A stretch of 48,083 bases of DNA from Desulfobacteraceae bacterium (GCA_021372635.1 JAJFUA010000100.1:1-48083); one strand, 5' to 3'. Positions 1 through 9,611 are shown, counted from the first letter of the stretch. Program-made: numbers and translations. The notes: generated by a model from the sequence alone, not told the origin.

Positions 1-138
1 TAGAAGAACATTTTCTGCTGCTGATGATCGGGGGTTCTCATCTTTCATCTCCATCGTTTTTTAAGCAATTCCGATGGGATGAGTATACATCAAATAGGCT
101 TTGGATGCACTGATATAAGTGCCTTTTTCAACACACTG

Positions 139-1011
139 CTAGGGGGTCTCACCGGAGGCAACGCCGGACGGCTGCTCCTTCACGATCCTGGAGAAGATCC
201 TTTTGGGAGGGATGCCGCTTCCGCCCGTCCTGCCTTTGCTGGGATTACGCCAGCACGAGGGGCGGATGGCCGACTGGCCAAGGCCGGAAGCTACATCGCA
301 GAAAAGCGGTTCCTGAATGGTCCTGAGCGTGTAGGCAAGGTCGCATTTCATGGCGATGAACTGCCCGAAGGGATGACACTGCAAATAGCGCGATCGCTCG
401 AAGAAACCGAGGTAGGGGAGCATTTTCAATGGAAACGTGAGGCATGTCCTCCAATGGACCGGTACAGAACCGGAGAATACCTTGCGGGACATGCGCAGCA
501 GTTGAGGCACGCTGAACAGTCGTGCGTTGCAGAGAATCGATCGTTTCCAGAGTTTCTGTGCTGCGCTTCGAAATAGGAAAAAGGAGTATTTGTTGAGCAC
601 GCCGAGCAGCACGTGGCTGCGTGCCACCCGGACGGCTTCGGAAAAGACCTGCAGGGGGTCGTCGACAAATTCCAGCGTGTTGATCAGGAACACGCTGTCG
701 AATGCGTTATCCTCGTACGGGAGATGCTCCGCATGGCCGCGGTCGAGAACTATGCGGCGGGGCAGGCGGCTGCGGGCGATGTCGAGCATGGGGGGGGAGG
801 CATCGATTCCCGTCACCTGGTGCCCCATCTGGGCGATCCAGTTGAGGAACATGCCGGTTCCGCAACCCACTTCGAGCACCCTCTGAGGGAAAGAGGGTGC
901 CCATAGCCGGAGCAAGAGTTTCTTCTCGATTTCGGACGCTGAGCGACCGGGTTCCGAGTGAAACCAGTTGTCGTACTTTTCAGCATCTTCGAGTCGAAAT
1001 ACGTAACCCAC
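139..1011 (-). CDS. class I SAM-dependent methyltransferase
   Basis: A 290-residue protein whose N-terminal half carries the SAM-binding motif I (VLEVGCGTGMF, about residues 45-55), followed by an acidic motif (GIDASPPML) and a motif-II-like stretch ending in a hydrophobic strand. This is the Methyltransf_11/UbiE-like Rossmann fold. The substrate cannot be read from sequence. The C-terminal 130 residues are Arg/Ser/Cys-rich and not recognised. The start is a GTG; a weak AGG lies about 9 nt upstream. It begins 27 bp after the ilvD stop on the same strand, so it is probably the second gene of an ilvD transcript, although a link to branched-chain amino-acid synthesis is not evident. Fold call is secure; function is not. 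Confidence 0.82.
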   Translation of the reverse strand: MGYVFRLEDAEKYDNWFHSEPGRSASEIEKKLLLRLWAPSFPQRVLEVGCGTGMFLNWIAQMGHQVTGIDASPPMLDIARSRLPRRIVLDRGHAEHLPYEDNAFDSVFLINTLEFVDDPLQVFSEAVRVARSHVLLGVLNKYSFFLFRSAAQKLWKRSILCNARLFSVPQLLRMSRKVFSGSVPVHWRTCLTFPLKMLPYLGFFERSRYLQCHPFGQFIAMKCDLAYTLRTIQEPLFCDVASGLGQSAIRPSCWRNPSKGRTGGSGIPPKRIFSRIVKEQPSGVASGETP

Positions 1012-1038
1012 GGAATTTACCTGCCGGTATCAGATGGT

Positions 1039-2700
1039 CTATTTCTTGAGTACGGCGCCCGTCGACCCGGACGTGACCAGCTTTGCGTAACGTCCCAGGT
1101 AGCCATCGCTGATGCGTGGCTCCGGCGGATGCCATTTTGCACGCCGCTGTTCGAGCACGGCGTTATCCACCAACAGTTCGAGTTTCTTGCCGGGGATGTC
1201 GATGAGGATCTCGTCCCCCTCTTCCACAAGCGCGATGGGACCCCCGACGGCCGCTTCGGGAGAAATGTGGCCGATTGCAGCCCCGGCGCTCCCGCCGCTG
1301 AAACGTCCATCCGTGATCAGTGCGACATCCTTGCCGAGCCCTCTGCCGATGATGGCGGCCGTGGGCGTGAGCATTTCCTGCATTCCGGGCCCGCCCTTGG
1401 GCCCTTCGTAGCGGATGACCACCACGTCGCCCGGGACGATCTGCCCTTCAAAAATGGCGGAGGCGGCCGAAGGCTCGGAATCGAATACACGGGCACGTCC
1501 CTTGCGCTGAAGCATCTCGGGGGCAACCGCCGATTGTTTGACGACGGCGCCTTCCGGCGCGATGTTGCCGTACAGGATCGCAATTCCCCCCTCGGCATGA
1601 TACGGATCGTCAATGGGACGGATGACGTCGCGGTCCAGCACCCGGACCCGTTCCAGGTTCTCCCCGACCGTCTTTCCGGTTACCGTCGGATTCTCCAGAT
1701 GGATCTGGCCGCGGACGGTCAACTCCTTCATCACGGCGGGAATTCCCCCCGCTCCGTCGAGTTCTTCCAGAAAATGGGGACCTCCCGGCCGCAGGCTGCA
1801 AAGATGCGGCGTACGGGCGCTGATGGAATTGAAGATTTCCAGGCTCACGTCGATGTCGGCTTCATGAGCGATGGCGGGGACGTGCAAGACGGTGTTCGTG
1901 GAGCAACCCAGAGCCATATCGACGGTGATGGCGTTTTCGAAGGCCTCACGGGTGGCGACCTGGCGGGGGCGGATATCCCGTTCCACCAGTTCCATGATTT
2001 TCATGCCCGCGTTTTTTGCCAGGCGAATGCGTGCCGCGCTCACCGCGGGGATGGTCCCGTTGCCGGGGAGTCCCATTCCCAGGGCTTCCGTAAGGCAGTT
2101 CATGGAATTGGCGGTAAACATGCCGGCGCAGGAACCACACCCGGGACAGGCGCAATCCTCCAGTTCCGCAAGTTCTTCAGCCGACATGCTGCCGGCCTTG
2201 TACGAACCGATGCCTTCGAATACGGAAATCAGGTCGACGGACTTCTTTCCGTATCGCCCGGCGAGCATCGGCCCTCCGCTGACCAGGAGCGCCGGGATGT
2301 TCAGTCTCATCGCGGCCATGAGCATGCCCGGCACGACCTTGTCGCAGTTCGGCACGAGAACCAGGCCGTCAAACGGGTGTGCCATGGCCATGATCTCGAC
2401 GGAATCTGCGATGATCTCTCTGCTTGCGAGGGAGTATTTCATGCCGGTATGGTTCATCGCAATACCGTCACAGACCGCAATGGTGCTGAAAGCTATGGGC
2501 GTTCCTCCCGCAATGCGGATTCCGGCTTTGACCGCTTCGATGATTTTATCCAGATGGACATGACCAGGCACGATTTCGTTCGCCGATCCGGCTATGCCGA
2601 TGATAGGCCTGTCCAATTCGGTTTGTGTCAAACCCATGGCCTTGAACAGAGAGCGGTGAGGGGCCTTTTCGGCTCCCTTCTTCATGAGGTCGCTACGCAT
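1039..2700 (-). CDS. ilvD: dihydroxy-acid dehydratase
   Basis: A 553-residue IlvD/Edd-family dehydratase. It converts 2,3-dihydroxy-isovalerate and 2,3-dihydroxy-3-methylvalerate to the 2-oxoacids for valine and isoleucine. Visible family hallmarks are [10 protein letters not shown] near the N-terminus, [11 protein letters not shown], the iron-sulfur cysteine in NCDKVVPGM, the [17 protein letters not shown] segment with the second cluster ligand, and a C-terminal TDGRFSGG motif. Length matches the family (about 550-570). The start at 2700 (MRSDLMKKG) has AGGAGA about 8 nt upstream; the in-frame codon at 2733 would add 11 residues atypical of the family and lacks a site. A methyltransferase gene follows 27 bp downstream. 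No other ilv genes are in the window. Confidence 0.96.
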   Translation of the reverse strand: MRSDLMKKGAEKAPHRSLFKAMGLTQTELDRPIIGIAGSANEIVPGHVHLDKIIEAVKAGIRIAGGTPIAFSTIAVCDGIAMNHTGMKYSLASREIIADSVEIMAMAHPFDGLVLVPNCDKVVPGMLMAAMRLNIPALLVSGGPMLAGRYGKKSVDLISVFEGIGSYKAGSMSAEELAELEDCACPGCGSCAGMFTANSMNCLTEALGMGLPGNGTIPAVSAARIRLAKNAGMKIMELVERDIRPRQVATREAFENAITVDMALGCSTNTVLHVPAIAHEADIDVSLEIFNSISARTPHLCSLRPGGPHFLEELDGAGGIPAVMKELTVRGQIHLENPTVTGKTVGENLERVRVLDRDVIRPIDDPYHAEGGIAILYGNIAPEGAVVKQSAVAPEMLQRKGRARVFDSEPSAASAIFEGQIVPGDVVVIRYEGPKGGPGMQEMLTPTAAIIGRGLGKDVALITDGRFSGGSAGAAIGHISPEAAVGGPIALVEEGDEILIDIPGKKLELLVDNAVLEQRRAKWHPPEPRISDGYLGRYAKLVTSGSTGAVLKK

Positions 2701-2974
2701 TCTGTATTCTCCTGTGCAATACACAGATACCAAGGAAAGTAATCAGATTCGAAGATTCCACAATAGTCACGGGAAAATCTCGGAATCAGCGGGTCAACCC
2801 GGTCCGACTGGTGGAATCCTGGGACCGGGCGGGCTGTGAAGCGTCCCGGACATCCGCCCGCAGGGATATTTCGGCACGGGGCATTGGAGCAGCCAACCGG
2901 AACTCGGTGTGGTTTGAATATCACTAACCAGTGAAAAAGGGAAGAATTGACTGGACCGTACGTCCCCGAAAAAT
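2701..2974. other. intergenic region between ilvD and the MerR gene
   Basis: Divergent intergenic stretch. It holds the ilvD ribosome site (AGGAGA, minus strand) and must hold the ilvD promoter, but I cannot pick a convincing -35/-10 pair. No T-box motif (GGTGGNACCGCG-like) is visible on the ilvD strand, so tRNA-sensing regulation is not supported. Confidence 0.4.
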
Positions 2975-3022
2975 TTGACAACTCATTGTGAGGTCTTTAT
3001 AATCGTCAATGTTGACGTTGAC
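2975..3022 (+). promoter_or_regulatory. consensus sigma-70 promoter with overlapping operator-like repeats for the MerR gene
   Basis: TTGACA (2975-2980), a 17-bp spacer and TATAAT (2998-3003) form a perfect consensus promoter. Immediately downstream, over the expected start site, lie GTCAA-TG-TTGAC (3005-3016, perfect inverted repeat) and a further TTGAC (3018-3022). A protein binding these repeats would block initiation, so autorepression by the MerR-type product is plausible. The 17-bp spacer differs from the 19-20 bp spacers that classic MerR activators untwist, which also favours repression. The repressor assignment is inference. Confidence 0.72.
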
Positions 3023-3054
3023 TTTGTAATACATCGATACAAGGAGATTGTGCG

Positions 3055-3495
3055 ATGGACATCGAGAACCTGAAAGCTCTCTACCCCATCGGTATTGTAG
3101 CTGAAATTCTCAACATTCATCCGAGGACACTGCGCATATACGAACAGGAAGGCCTGATCCGGCCGGCCCGCCGGGGAGGCAAGCGTTTCTATTCGAATAA
3201 CGATCTACAGTGGCTGAAATGCCTGCGAGTACTCCTGACGGAGGATGGACTGAACATTGCCGGCATCAAGAAGCTGCTGACCCTGACCCCCTGCTGGAAT
3301 ATCCGGGGCTGTCCCGAAGACGTTCGCAAGCAGTGCCCGGCGATTCTGAACTTTCCCGTGCCGTGCTGGGACCTGGTGCCCAAGAACTGCGCCGAGACCG
3401 GCCACACTTGTTCGGAATGTGCAGTGTATCTCAAGAAAATGAACCATGTGATGATGAAAAGGTCACAGGAAACAAAGGAACCGCGGTCCAGGTGA
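3055..3495 (+). CDS. MerR-family regulator with cysteine-rich CW tail
   Basis: A 146-residue protein. Residues 10-75 are a MerR-type winged helix (PIGIVAEILNIHPRTLRIYE, EGLIRPARRGGKRFYS) of the HspR-like single-domain class. Residues 80-124 form a compact cysteine module with pattern CW-x4-C-x7-C-x9-CW-x7-C-x6-C-x2-C (C80, C86, C94, C104, C112, C119, C122). This resembles a 'two-CW' cysteine motif I recall from deltaproteobacterial proteins and could bind a metal or Fe-S cluster, making the protein a metal or redox sensor. It starts at ATG after ACAAGGAG. A radical SAM gene follows 100 bp downstream on the same strand. DNA-binding role is secure; the ligand is inferred. Confidence 0.88.
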   Translation: MDIENLKALYPIGIVAEILNIHPRTLRIYEQEGLIRPARRGGKRFYSNNDLQWLKCLRVLLTEDGLNIAGIKKLLTLTPCWNIRGCPEDVRKQCPAILNFPVPCWDLVPKNCAETGHTCSECAVYLKKMNHVMMKRSQETKEPRSR

Positions 3496-3595
3496 GCAGG
3501 CGAGACACGCTTCCCCGGATAATGCAGCCGCAGGACGGCGGCCCCACCCAATCCTTTCCATCCGTTTGTCCCGGATCTCAATAGAGGCGCAACGT

Positions 3596-4579
3596 ATGAA
3601 AACCATTTTCGGCCCCGTTCCGTCACGCCGGTTGGGGCGTTCCCTGGGTATTGACGTCATAACTCCGAAGACATGCAGCTATAACTGTGTCTACTGCGAA
3701 TCGGGCTCCACAACCGCGCTGACGGTAAGGCGGCAGACTTTTGTCGAGGTCGGGCAGGTGCTCGGCGATCTGCACGGGTACTTTGAAGAAAATCCTTCCG
3801 GCGCGGACGTGCTGACCTTCTCGAGCGCGGGCGAACCCACGCTGTACGAACCACTGGGAGAGCTGATCCATTCCATCAAGAAACTCTATCCCCGGCTGCC
3901 GCTGATCGTTCTGACCAACGGATCGCTTCTGAGCGATCCCGAGGTTAGAAAGGGACTGCTCGAAGCGGACCGTGTGGTTCCCTCGCTTTGCACCGCAAGC
4001 GACGATATTTTTCGTAAACTGCACCGCCCTCATCCTTCCATGAACATTGCGGAAATCATCGAAGGGCTCTGTGCATTCCGAAGGGAATACCGAGGCAGGT
4101 TTCACGTGGAAGTCATGATCGTGTCCGGGATTAACGACCATCCTGAAGAACTGGAGCGCGTCCGAGAGATCCTGGAACGGCTGAACCCTGACGAGGTGGA
4201 ACTGAACACGATCGTGAGACCGCCGGCCGTGGCCGGTGTGAGAGGTCTTTCGTCGGAAAGGATGGAAGAGGTCGCACGCATTTTTCAGGGACTGAACGCA
4301 CGTATCATCGGCAGGTTTCAGGGGGGACCGGCAAACGGCAGTTCGCTGCACCTCGGCGAAAGGGTTTTGGAACTCGTCAGCCGTCGTCCGTGTTCGACTT
4401 CCGAGATGGCGGCCTCCCTGGACGTACCTCTCGGAGAGCTGGAAAAAGCGCTGGCGCAGATGGAAAGGGGAGGGCGGCTGAGGCGCTATCGATTTGAAGG
4501 CATCGACTTCGTGAGCATCCGCGGCCCCGAGGAGGACTGCCGCGCCGACGGGACCGAGGCGCGGCAGCAGGAAACCTAG
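3596..4579 (+). CDS. radical SAM protein with C-terminal winged helix
   Basis: A 327-residue radical SAM enzyme of the COG0731-like Fe-S oxidoreductase group. The 4Fe-4S-binding CxxxCxxC is CSYNCVYC (C27, C31, C34), preceded by the group's typical GPVPSRRLGRSLGID start. SAGEPTLY and LTNGSLL match the barrel's GEP and third-strand motifs. The last about 70 residues (VSRRPCSTSEMAASLDVPLGE and onward) read as a winged-helix domain. The reaction is unknown. ATG at 3596 follows AGAGGCGC; an upstream in-frame codon at 3566 would add residues outside the family pattern. It probably shares the MerR transcript. Its stop overlaps the convergent M16 peptidase stop by 4 bp. Confidence 0.9.
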   Translation: MKTIFGPVPSRRLGRSLGIDVITPKTCSYNCVYCESGSTTALTVRRQTFVEVGQVLGDLHGYFEENPSGADVLTFSSAGEPTLYEPLGELIHSIKKLYPRLPLIVLTNGSLLSDPEVRKGLLEADRVVPSLCTASDDIFRKLHRPHPSMNIAEIIEGLCAFRREYRGRFHVEVMIVSGINDHPEELERVREILERLNPDEVELNTIVRPPAVAGVRGLSSERMEEVARIFQGLNARIIGRFQGGPANGSSLHLGERVLELVSRRPCSTSEMAASLDVPLGELEKALAQMERGGRLRRYRFEGIDFVSIRGPEEDCRADGTEARQQET

Positions 4580-7323
4580 GGGGTGTGAACGGTGGCCTTC
4601 GCCGGTGGCTGGGCCATGATCTCCACCGGGTTTTCCGGAAGTGTGCGGACGATGAGGGTTTTGGAGAAGAGTTCTTTCGCAAGTCTTTGGACGGAAGCCG
4701 CATCCACTCCGCGGATTAGCTCCGCGTATTTCCGGTCGTAATCCCAGCCGAGGCCGAGGACTTCGTTGAGTGCGTCGCTCTGCGCCTGCGCGTCCAGGCT
4801 TTCCCTGCCGAGCTGGTGAGAAGTCAGGATGACATTTTTCGCGGTTTCCAGCTCATCTGCCGGCACTGGTTCGATGACAAGCTTGCGAAGGTTTTCGAGG
4901 ATGGTGTTCTGCACCCGGTCGAGTTTTCCCATCGTCGTCTGCGTGATCACCCCGAAATAGCCCGCCTTGACTCCGTAAAACGGAAATGCGCTGACTACGT
5001 AAACCAGGTCGTCCTTACCCCGGAGCGCCTCGAACAGACGCCCTCCGGGATGACTGCCACCGGAAAGGACGGCATCCAGGACGTCCAGGACGACCCTGTC
5101 GGAACTATCCAGGGCCAGGCCGTTGGTGCCGATGAACAGCGCTGAGGAGGTCTTTTCGTTTTTCTTTTCCACCGTCGCGTCGGCGGCAAGAGGCCGTGTC
5201 TCTTCCTGCAAGGTTGCAGTGGAAACGGCGCCCTGACCGGTCCAGGATCCGAATTTCTTCTCGACGATTTCGCGTGTTCGTGTCACATCCACATCGCCGT
5301 AGACTGCCAGAACGGAATGACCGGGACTCACCATCCGGCGGTAGAACCCGACGATATCGTCTCGGGAGATTGATTCCACCGATTCCTTCGTTCCCAGGCG
5401 GTCATTCCCGTAGGACGATTTCTTGAAATAATTCTTCTTGAAGAGACGGGCTATCTCCGCCTGCCAGCTTTCGTCGCTTCTCTGAATGAGAAGAAGGGTT
5501 TCGGTGCGCTGCTTGGCTATCTCTTCGTCGGGGAAAGATGCGTTTTGCACGATGTCGCCCAGAATGTCCAGGGCAAGGTCGAAATCTTCCTTCAACACCT
5601 TCACCGAGACATGATAGCTGTTGTTGTCCGAGGAGGCACCCATGACACCGCCTATATTTTCAATGGCCCTGGCAATGTCCATCTTCCCCCTGTTCCTCGT
5701 GCCGGACATGAGCAGGGAGGATGTGAACGCGGACAGCCCGGGCTTGCGGGTGTCTTCCAGGTAGAGTCCCCCCGCCCCGTAAAGGTTTATGGTCACCAGA
5801 GGCAGGGTTGCATCCCGCTTGATTAATGTCTTCAATCCATTTTTCAATTGATGGCGTTCCACGGGCGTGTCCGCGGGCAGTGCACTGGCAGTGGACTCGG
5901 GAGACTGCGTCTCTTTGGATGCAGGAGGGCGAACGACGGCGACGTTGGATCGCTCCATTACGAGGTACCGCCGCGCGACATCGAGGATTTCCTCCGGGGT
6001 CACCCGGCGTATCGCATCGACATACGCTTCGTCGAAATACGGATCACCGGTATCCAGGTAGGAAGACCCCAGGGAAGATGCCTGGCCCGAAATGCTCTGC
6101 CTGCTGAACACGTGCTGCGCTGCGGCCGTCTTTTTCGCCTTCTCCAAATCTTCCGGCGAAACCAGTTCCTGCTTGAATCGGTCGATTTCCTCCCGGATGG
6201 ACGTCAATACTCCGGGCCAGTTTTGAGGAGGAAGGCTGACGGAGATGATGAACTGGCCCTGTACGAAGGATGGCGTCCAGTTTGAAGCGCCTATCCCGAG
6301 GACCTTGTTTTCCCGATCTTTGAGCCTGCAATAGAGCGGGCATGTCTGGCCTTCCCCGAGCAGGAGCGCGAGGACGTCGAGGGCGTACAGATCTCGGTCC
6401 TGTATTCTGGCAGACGGGAAGCCAATTTTTGCCTGAACGAGGCGCGCCAGGGGGAATTCCCTTTCCTCCCATCGCTGCGTAACCTGGACGGGTTCCGACG
6501 GATACAGCGCAGGTTCGTTCGCACGGCGGGAGAAGTTCTTCGTTTTATCTGCGAGAAACCGGATCGCTTCCGAGGGGACGACGTTCCCGGCCAGGACGAC
6601 CACCATGTTTTCAGGCTGGTACCGCTGCGAGTAATAGTCCGCAAGAGCTTCCCTGCTCTGGTTTACGAAGACCTCTTCGTAGCCGACCACCGGAAACCGG
6701 ACTGGATGCACCTGGTAGGCGGTTTTGATGAAAAGCTTCCAGAGTTCGCGATCGAGGCTGTTTTCACCCATCTTGATCTCCTGCTGGATAACCGCCTTTT
6801 CCCTGGCGACTTCGCTTGGATTTAGCGTGTTCTCGCTTACATAGGACATCAGAAGATCCAGGGCATCCTTCCAGTGATCCGCGGACGAGTTGATGTAGAA
6901 GACCGTTCGATCGTAAGTGGTATAGGCGTTGGTGGCTCCGCCCAGGCGCTGCAAACGTTCCCTGGCTTCCGCCTCGGTGAAGGAGCGCGTCGACCCGCCG
7001 GCGAGCACGTGTTCGAGATAGTGGGAAAGGCCGGCTGTAAGGTACTTGCCTTCAAAGATGGATCCGGCCCGGACGAACACCTGAGCGGAAACGATGTCGC
7101 TTACGGTGGACTGGCGCACCAGGACGGTCAGGCCGTTTTTGAGAACGACAAACAGATCGCCGGGCTTGGAATACATGACTCTTTGAACGGCTGTCTGCAG
7201 GTCGGCCGAAAGGGGCTGGCATTCTCTGGCCAGTTCGGAAGCGGTGCCGACGGCGCCATATGCGCGCACCGAGGTGAGCAGGAGGCCAAAAAGCAACGAG
7301 AGGGCTATTGTTTTGCGAACCAT
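4576..7323 (-). CDS. exported M16 (insulinase-like) zinc peptidase, two-repeat form
   Basis: A 915-residue protein with an N-terminal signal peptide (MVRKTIALSLLFGLLLTSV, cleavage likely after the AYG region). The first M16 unit has the inverted zinc motif HYLEH (H101, E104, H105) and a downstream Glu-rich helix (EKAVIQQEIKMGE) that supplies the third ligand. The second unit starts near residue 480 (RHQLKNGLKTLIKRD) and lacks HxxEH (GLSAFTSSLL), as in pitrilysin-type enzymes where the second half is a non-catalytic partner. It likely degrades peptides in the periplasm. Start at ATG after AAAAGGAAAG. It converges with the radical SAM gene, overlapping by 4 bp. Substrate unknown. Confidence 0.92.
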   Translation of the reverse strand: MVRKTIALSLLFGLLLTSVRAYGAVGTASELARECQPLSADLQTAVQRVMYSKPGDLFVVLKNGLTVLVRQSTVSDIVSAQVFVRAGSIFEGKYLTAGLSHYLEHVLAGGSTRSFTEAEARERLQRLGGATNAYTTYDRTVFYINSSADHWKDALDLLMSYVSENTLNPSEVAREKAVIQQEIKMGENSLDRELWKLFIKTAYQVHPVRFPVVGYEEVFVNQSREALADYYSQRYQPENMVVVLAGNVVPSEAIRFLADKTKNFSRRANEPALYPSEPVQVTQRWEEREFPLARLVQAKIGFPSARIQDRDLYALDVLALLLGEGQTCPLYCRLKDRENKVLGIGASNWTPSFVQGQFIISVSLPPQNWPGVLTSIREEIDRFKQELVSPEDLEKAKKTAAAQHVFSRQSISGQASSLGSSYLDTGDPYFDEAYVDAIRRVTPEEILDVARRYLVMERSNVAVVRPPASKETQSPESTASALPADTPVERHQLKNGLKTLIKRDATLPLVTINLYGAGGLYLEDTRKPGLSAFTSSLLMSGTRNRGKMDIARAIENIGGVMGASSDNNSYHVSVKVLKEDFDLALDILGDIVQNASFPDEEIAKQRTETLLLIQRSDESWQAEIARLFKKNYFKKSSYGNDRLGTKESVESISRDDIVGFYRRMVSPGHSVLAVYGDVDVTRTREIVEKKFGSWTGQGAVSTATLQEETRPLAADATVEKKNEKTSSALFIGTNGLALDSSDRVVLDVLDAVLSGGSHPGGRLFEALRGKDDLVYVVSAFPFYGVKAGYFGVITQTTMGKLDRVQNTILENLRKLVIEPVPADELETAKNVILTSHQLGRESLDAQAQSDALNEVLGLGWDYDRKYAELIRGVDAASVQRLAKELFSKTLIVRTLPENPVEIMAQPPAKATVHTP

Positions 7324-7741
7324 TTACTTTCCTTTTCTGGGGATCATGATGCACGCTGAGAGTGAAAGAGCAATTTCATGGTGCTTGAATTGTATACGAA
7401 AGGTCAAGATCCTGAAAGGGATTGCGTCCCGGCCAAAATTTCCCGCCCAGGCCCTTCGCGGATCCCATCGGCAGGAATGTGTTGTTTCTTCAGGAATATT
7501 GCATCCGATGGAGAAGGGGAGGACGAAACAGCATCGGGAATCCTTACCCGCGCTTGGGGCTGACGGGTCCGAAAAAAAACGGGAAGGTATCGCAGTGCGG
7601 GTCGAGACATAAGGAGGCTGGGAAAAATCGCGGGGGATGACAGCTGGGATCGGCAGGCATCGCTCACGCAGGACACGGGGCATTCCCGGGACTCGCGGCG
7701 TCAGGCGGTCGCATTGAGAAAAACCCCATGTCCGTTCAATA
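7324..7741. other. intergenic region, M16 peptidase to helicase-like gene
   Basis: 418 bp between two minus-strand genes. Short ORFs in several frames overlap each other and resemble nothing. The M16 ribosome site sits at the left edge. I could not identify a convincing terminator for the helicase-like gene or a well-matched promoter for the peptidase gene. Confidence 0.4.
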
Positions 7742-9190
7742 TCAGTTCTGAACCGGGTGCAGCAGGACATCCGGGTGAACGCCGTAATTATAGCTTCTCA
7801 TCCGGAAATAATTCTCCAGCAATCCGACACGGTGGTCGACGTAATCGTATATTTTGAAACGGGTCTCCGCACTGCCCGTTCCATTCAGCGGCAATTCCCG
7901 AATGGCGTTTGCCAGATGCTTGCGAAAATAGATGGGTACTGCAAGGATGAGCACCCTCGCATTCAGTTTATGCGAACACCGCGCGAGCAGTTGAGGAGTC
8001 ATCAGGACCGCAGAGGCATGGTCGGGCAGGGAAACGTCCACACAGGCGTTCGAAGCTTCTTCGCCGTCCTGCGCATCTTCCTCATCGGCCTTCCTTTCCG
8101 CCGGAATATCGCCGTACGAGACGACCTCAATGCCCCGCTTCCCGAGTTCCGAGGCCAGGGCTTCGTTCTGCTCCGGCCCCCCGGACAGGACGATGACCGG
8201 TTTCGACTGCTCGCGCACCTCGGCTTCAACGTCATCGGCGATCATGCGGGTTCGCTCCCGGTCGCGCATCAACTCCTGAATCATGAGCGGGTAGTCCGCG
8301 CGGGAGTGATAGGGATATTCGAAATCCGTTTGCCTCGCCACCACGTGGGCATGGATGATTCCACGGCCTTCCCGGGCATCCTTCTCGTTGATCGAATAAG
8401 CGACGTCTCCGAGGTAGTAGTAAACCAGGCGTGACAGACGGTCTTTTCGCTGCGTCGTGTTCGAAAGACCCAGCACATAGCGGCAGTCGAAATTCGGTAT
8501 CAGGCTCGTGAGCACCTTGGATGGGCACCGCTGCGATTCGTCGACGATCAGGTAGCCCACCTGTTCCCAGATTTTCCGCCAGTACCGCATCACCTCGCCG
8601 GTGTGCGCTATGGTGATCTGCTTGCCGATCTGATGAACTCCGCTTGAAAAAGTACCCACGTCTTCACGGGGAATCTGCAGGAAATTCTCTATCTTCGTCA
8701 GCCAGCCGTCCAGAAGGTCGAGCTTTGGAATGAGGATCAGGGTCGGCTGCCGTCTCTGGGCTATGGTGTACAGGGCGATAACGGTCTTCCCGCTCTTGTG
8801 GCCGCCCACGAGAGTGGCGGAATCCTGTTCGAGCACCGCTTCGGCAGCATCCTGCTGATAGCTTTTCAACTCGCCATGGAACTCGATGGGCAGAGGATCG
8901 AAAGCTCTTCTGCGGTCCACGATCCGGAAAGGCTGCTGAAACTTACGGCACAGTTCCAGCAGTTGCTCGAGAAATCCTCTCGGGATCAGGTAGCTCCGCC
9001 CTTTCTGCTTGAGACAGCTGATTTGCGGCGGAATATTCCCGATCCACTCGCCGCGGTTGTGCCTGAGTTCATAGTCGGGGTTGGTGAAGACGAGTCGTTC
9101 GTGAAGCTTTCGCTCCATGAGCGGCGACAGGCCCTCGGCGGAAATCTTGATCCATTCGGCAAGCAATATATTGAGAGTTTTCAAAAACAT
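7742..9190 (-). CDS. SF2 (XPB/SSL2-like) helicase-type ATPase
   Basis: A 482-residue DEAD/DEAH-superfamily ATPase. After about 120 N-terminal residues come a Q-tip-like region (LKSYQQDAAEAVLEQ), Walker A (GGHKSGKT), motif Ia (PTLILIPKLDLLDGW), Walker B as DESQ, and motif III as GLSNTTQRKDRL. The C-terminal RecA half has strands VIVLSG and VLMTPQLLAR, but no clear motif VI (QxxGRxxR); the corresponding place reads RKHLANAIREL. It may therefore be a weak or non-processive helicase. The order resembles COG1061-type restriction/repair helicases. Start: ATG at 9190 with AAGGTG 7 nt upstream; a TTG six bases earlier is too close to that site. No nuclease or methylase neighbour. Confidence 0.8.
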   Translation of the reverse strand: MFLKTLNILLAEWIKISAEGLSPLMERKLHERLVFTNPDYELRHNRGEWIGNIPPQISCLKQKGRSYLIPRGFLEQLLELCRKFQQPFRIVDRRRAFDPLPIEFHGELKSYQQDAAEAVLEQDSATLVGGHKSGKTVIALYTIAQRRQPTLILIPKLDLLDGWLTKIENFLQIPREDVGTFSSGVHQIGKQITIAHTGEVMRYWRKIWEQVGYLIVDESQRCPSKVLTSLIPNFDCRYVLGLSNTTQRKDRLSRLVYYYLGDVAYSINEKDAREGRGIIHAHVVARQTDFEYPYHSRADYPLMIQELMRDRERTRMIADDVEAEVREQSKPVIVLSGGPEQNEALASELGKRGIEVVSYGDIPAERKADEEDAQDGEEASNACVDVSLPDHASAVLMTPQLLARCSHKLNARVLILAVPIYFRKHLANAIRELPLNGTGSAETRFKIYDYVDHRVGLLENYFRMRSYNYGVHPDVLLHPVQN

Positions 9191-9386
9191 CTGCAATCAC
9201 CTTTCTCTGGATGCAGCACAACTACCGATCGGGGACAAGGAACTCAACGCACTGGAGACCACAGGGATCGAAAGGTGCAGGGGCTGCTTTTTCAGGCAGA
9301 AATCCCGATAGTCTGACGGAATGCCACCCTCCAATCGAAAGAGAAGTCGGATATGGCTCCTGATCCCTTTTCCCCTCGGCAACAGG

Positions 9387-9415
9387 TATCTACTCTGCAT
9401 CGCGCGGCAGGTCAA
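9387..9415 (-). promoter_or_regulatory. candidate sigma-70 promoter for the helicase-like gene
   Basis: On the minus strand TTGACC (9415-9410) is followed after 17 bp by TAGATA (9392-9387). The -35 matches 5 of 6 bases but the -10 only about half. It would give a 5' leader of about 190 nt. Weak evidence. Confidence 0.3.
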
Positions 9416-9476
9416 GTCCGTTACCGTATCGGGCCCGTCAATGAAAAGGCCCTTCCGGATTCGCATCAGTAAAGGA

Positions 9477-9505
9477 TTGACACTTTGCCTCGGATTCAAT
9501 ACCTT
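9477..9505 (+). promoter_or_regulatory. candidate sigma-70 promoter for the 109-aa gene
   Basis: TTGACA (9477-9482), 17-bp spacer, TACCTT (9500-9505). The -35 is perfect; the -10 keeps TA and the final T. It would start transcription about 100 bp before the ATG at 9612. Confidence 0.45.
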
Positions 9506-9611
9506 CTTTCGGACACCGCATGGATACCTATTATATATCTGTTCGGGCTCTCATGACACAAACATTTGGAACGATCCTAACACAAACGACTCGAAAAAAG
9601 GAATCAATATT

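Larger units (their letters stand above)
9191..9611. other. divergent intergenic region, helicase-like gene and 109-aa gene
   Basis: 421 bp between divergent genes, holding candidate promoters for each side. An arm pair GGGCC/GGCCC (around 9430-9452) could form a small hairpin. A 100-codon minus-strand ORF here has no recognisable sequence and is not called. Confidence 0.4.

Noticed and set aside
958-2742. 594-codon plus-strand ORF opposite ilvD
   Set aside because: Same cause: antisense to a certain enzyme gene, low-complexity composition, no recognisable domain.
9197-9499. 100-codon minus-strand ORF upstream of the helicase-like gene
   Set aside because: No recognisable sequence, and it overlaps the candidate promoter of that gene.
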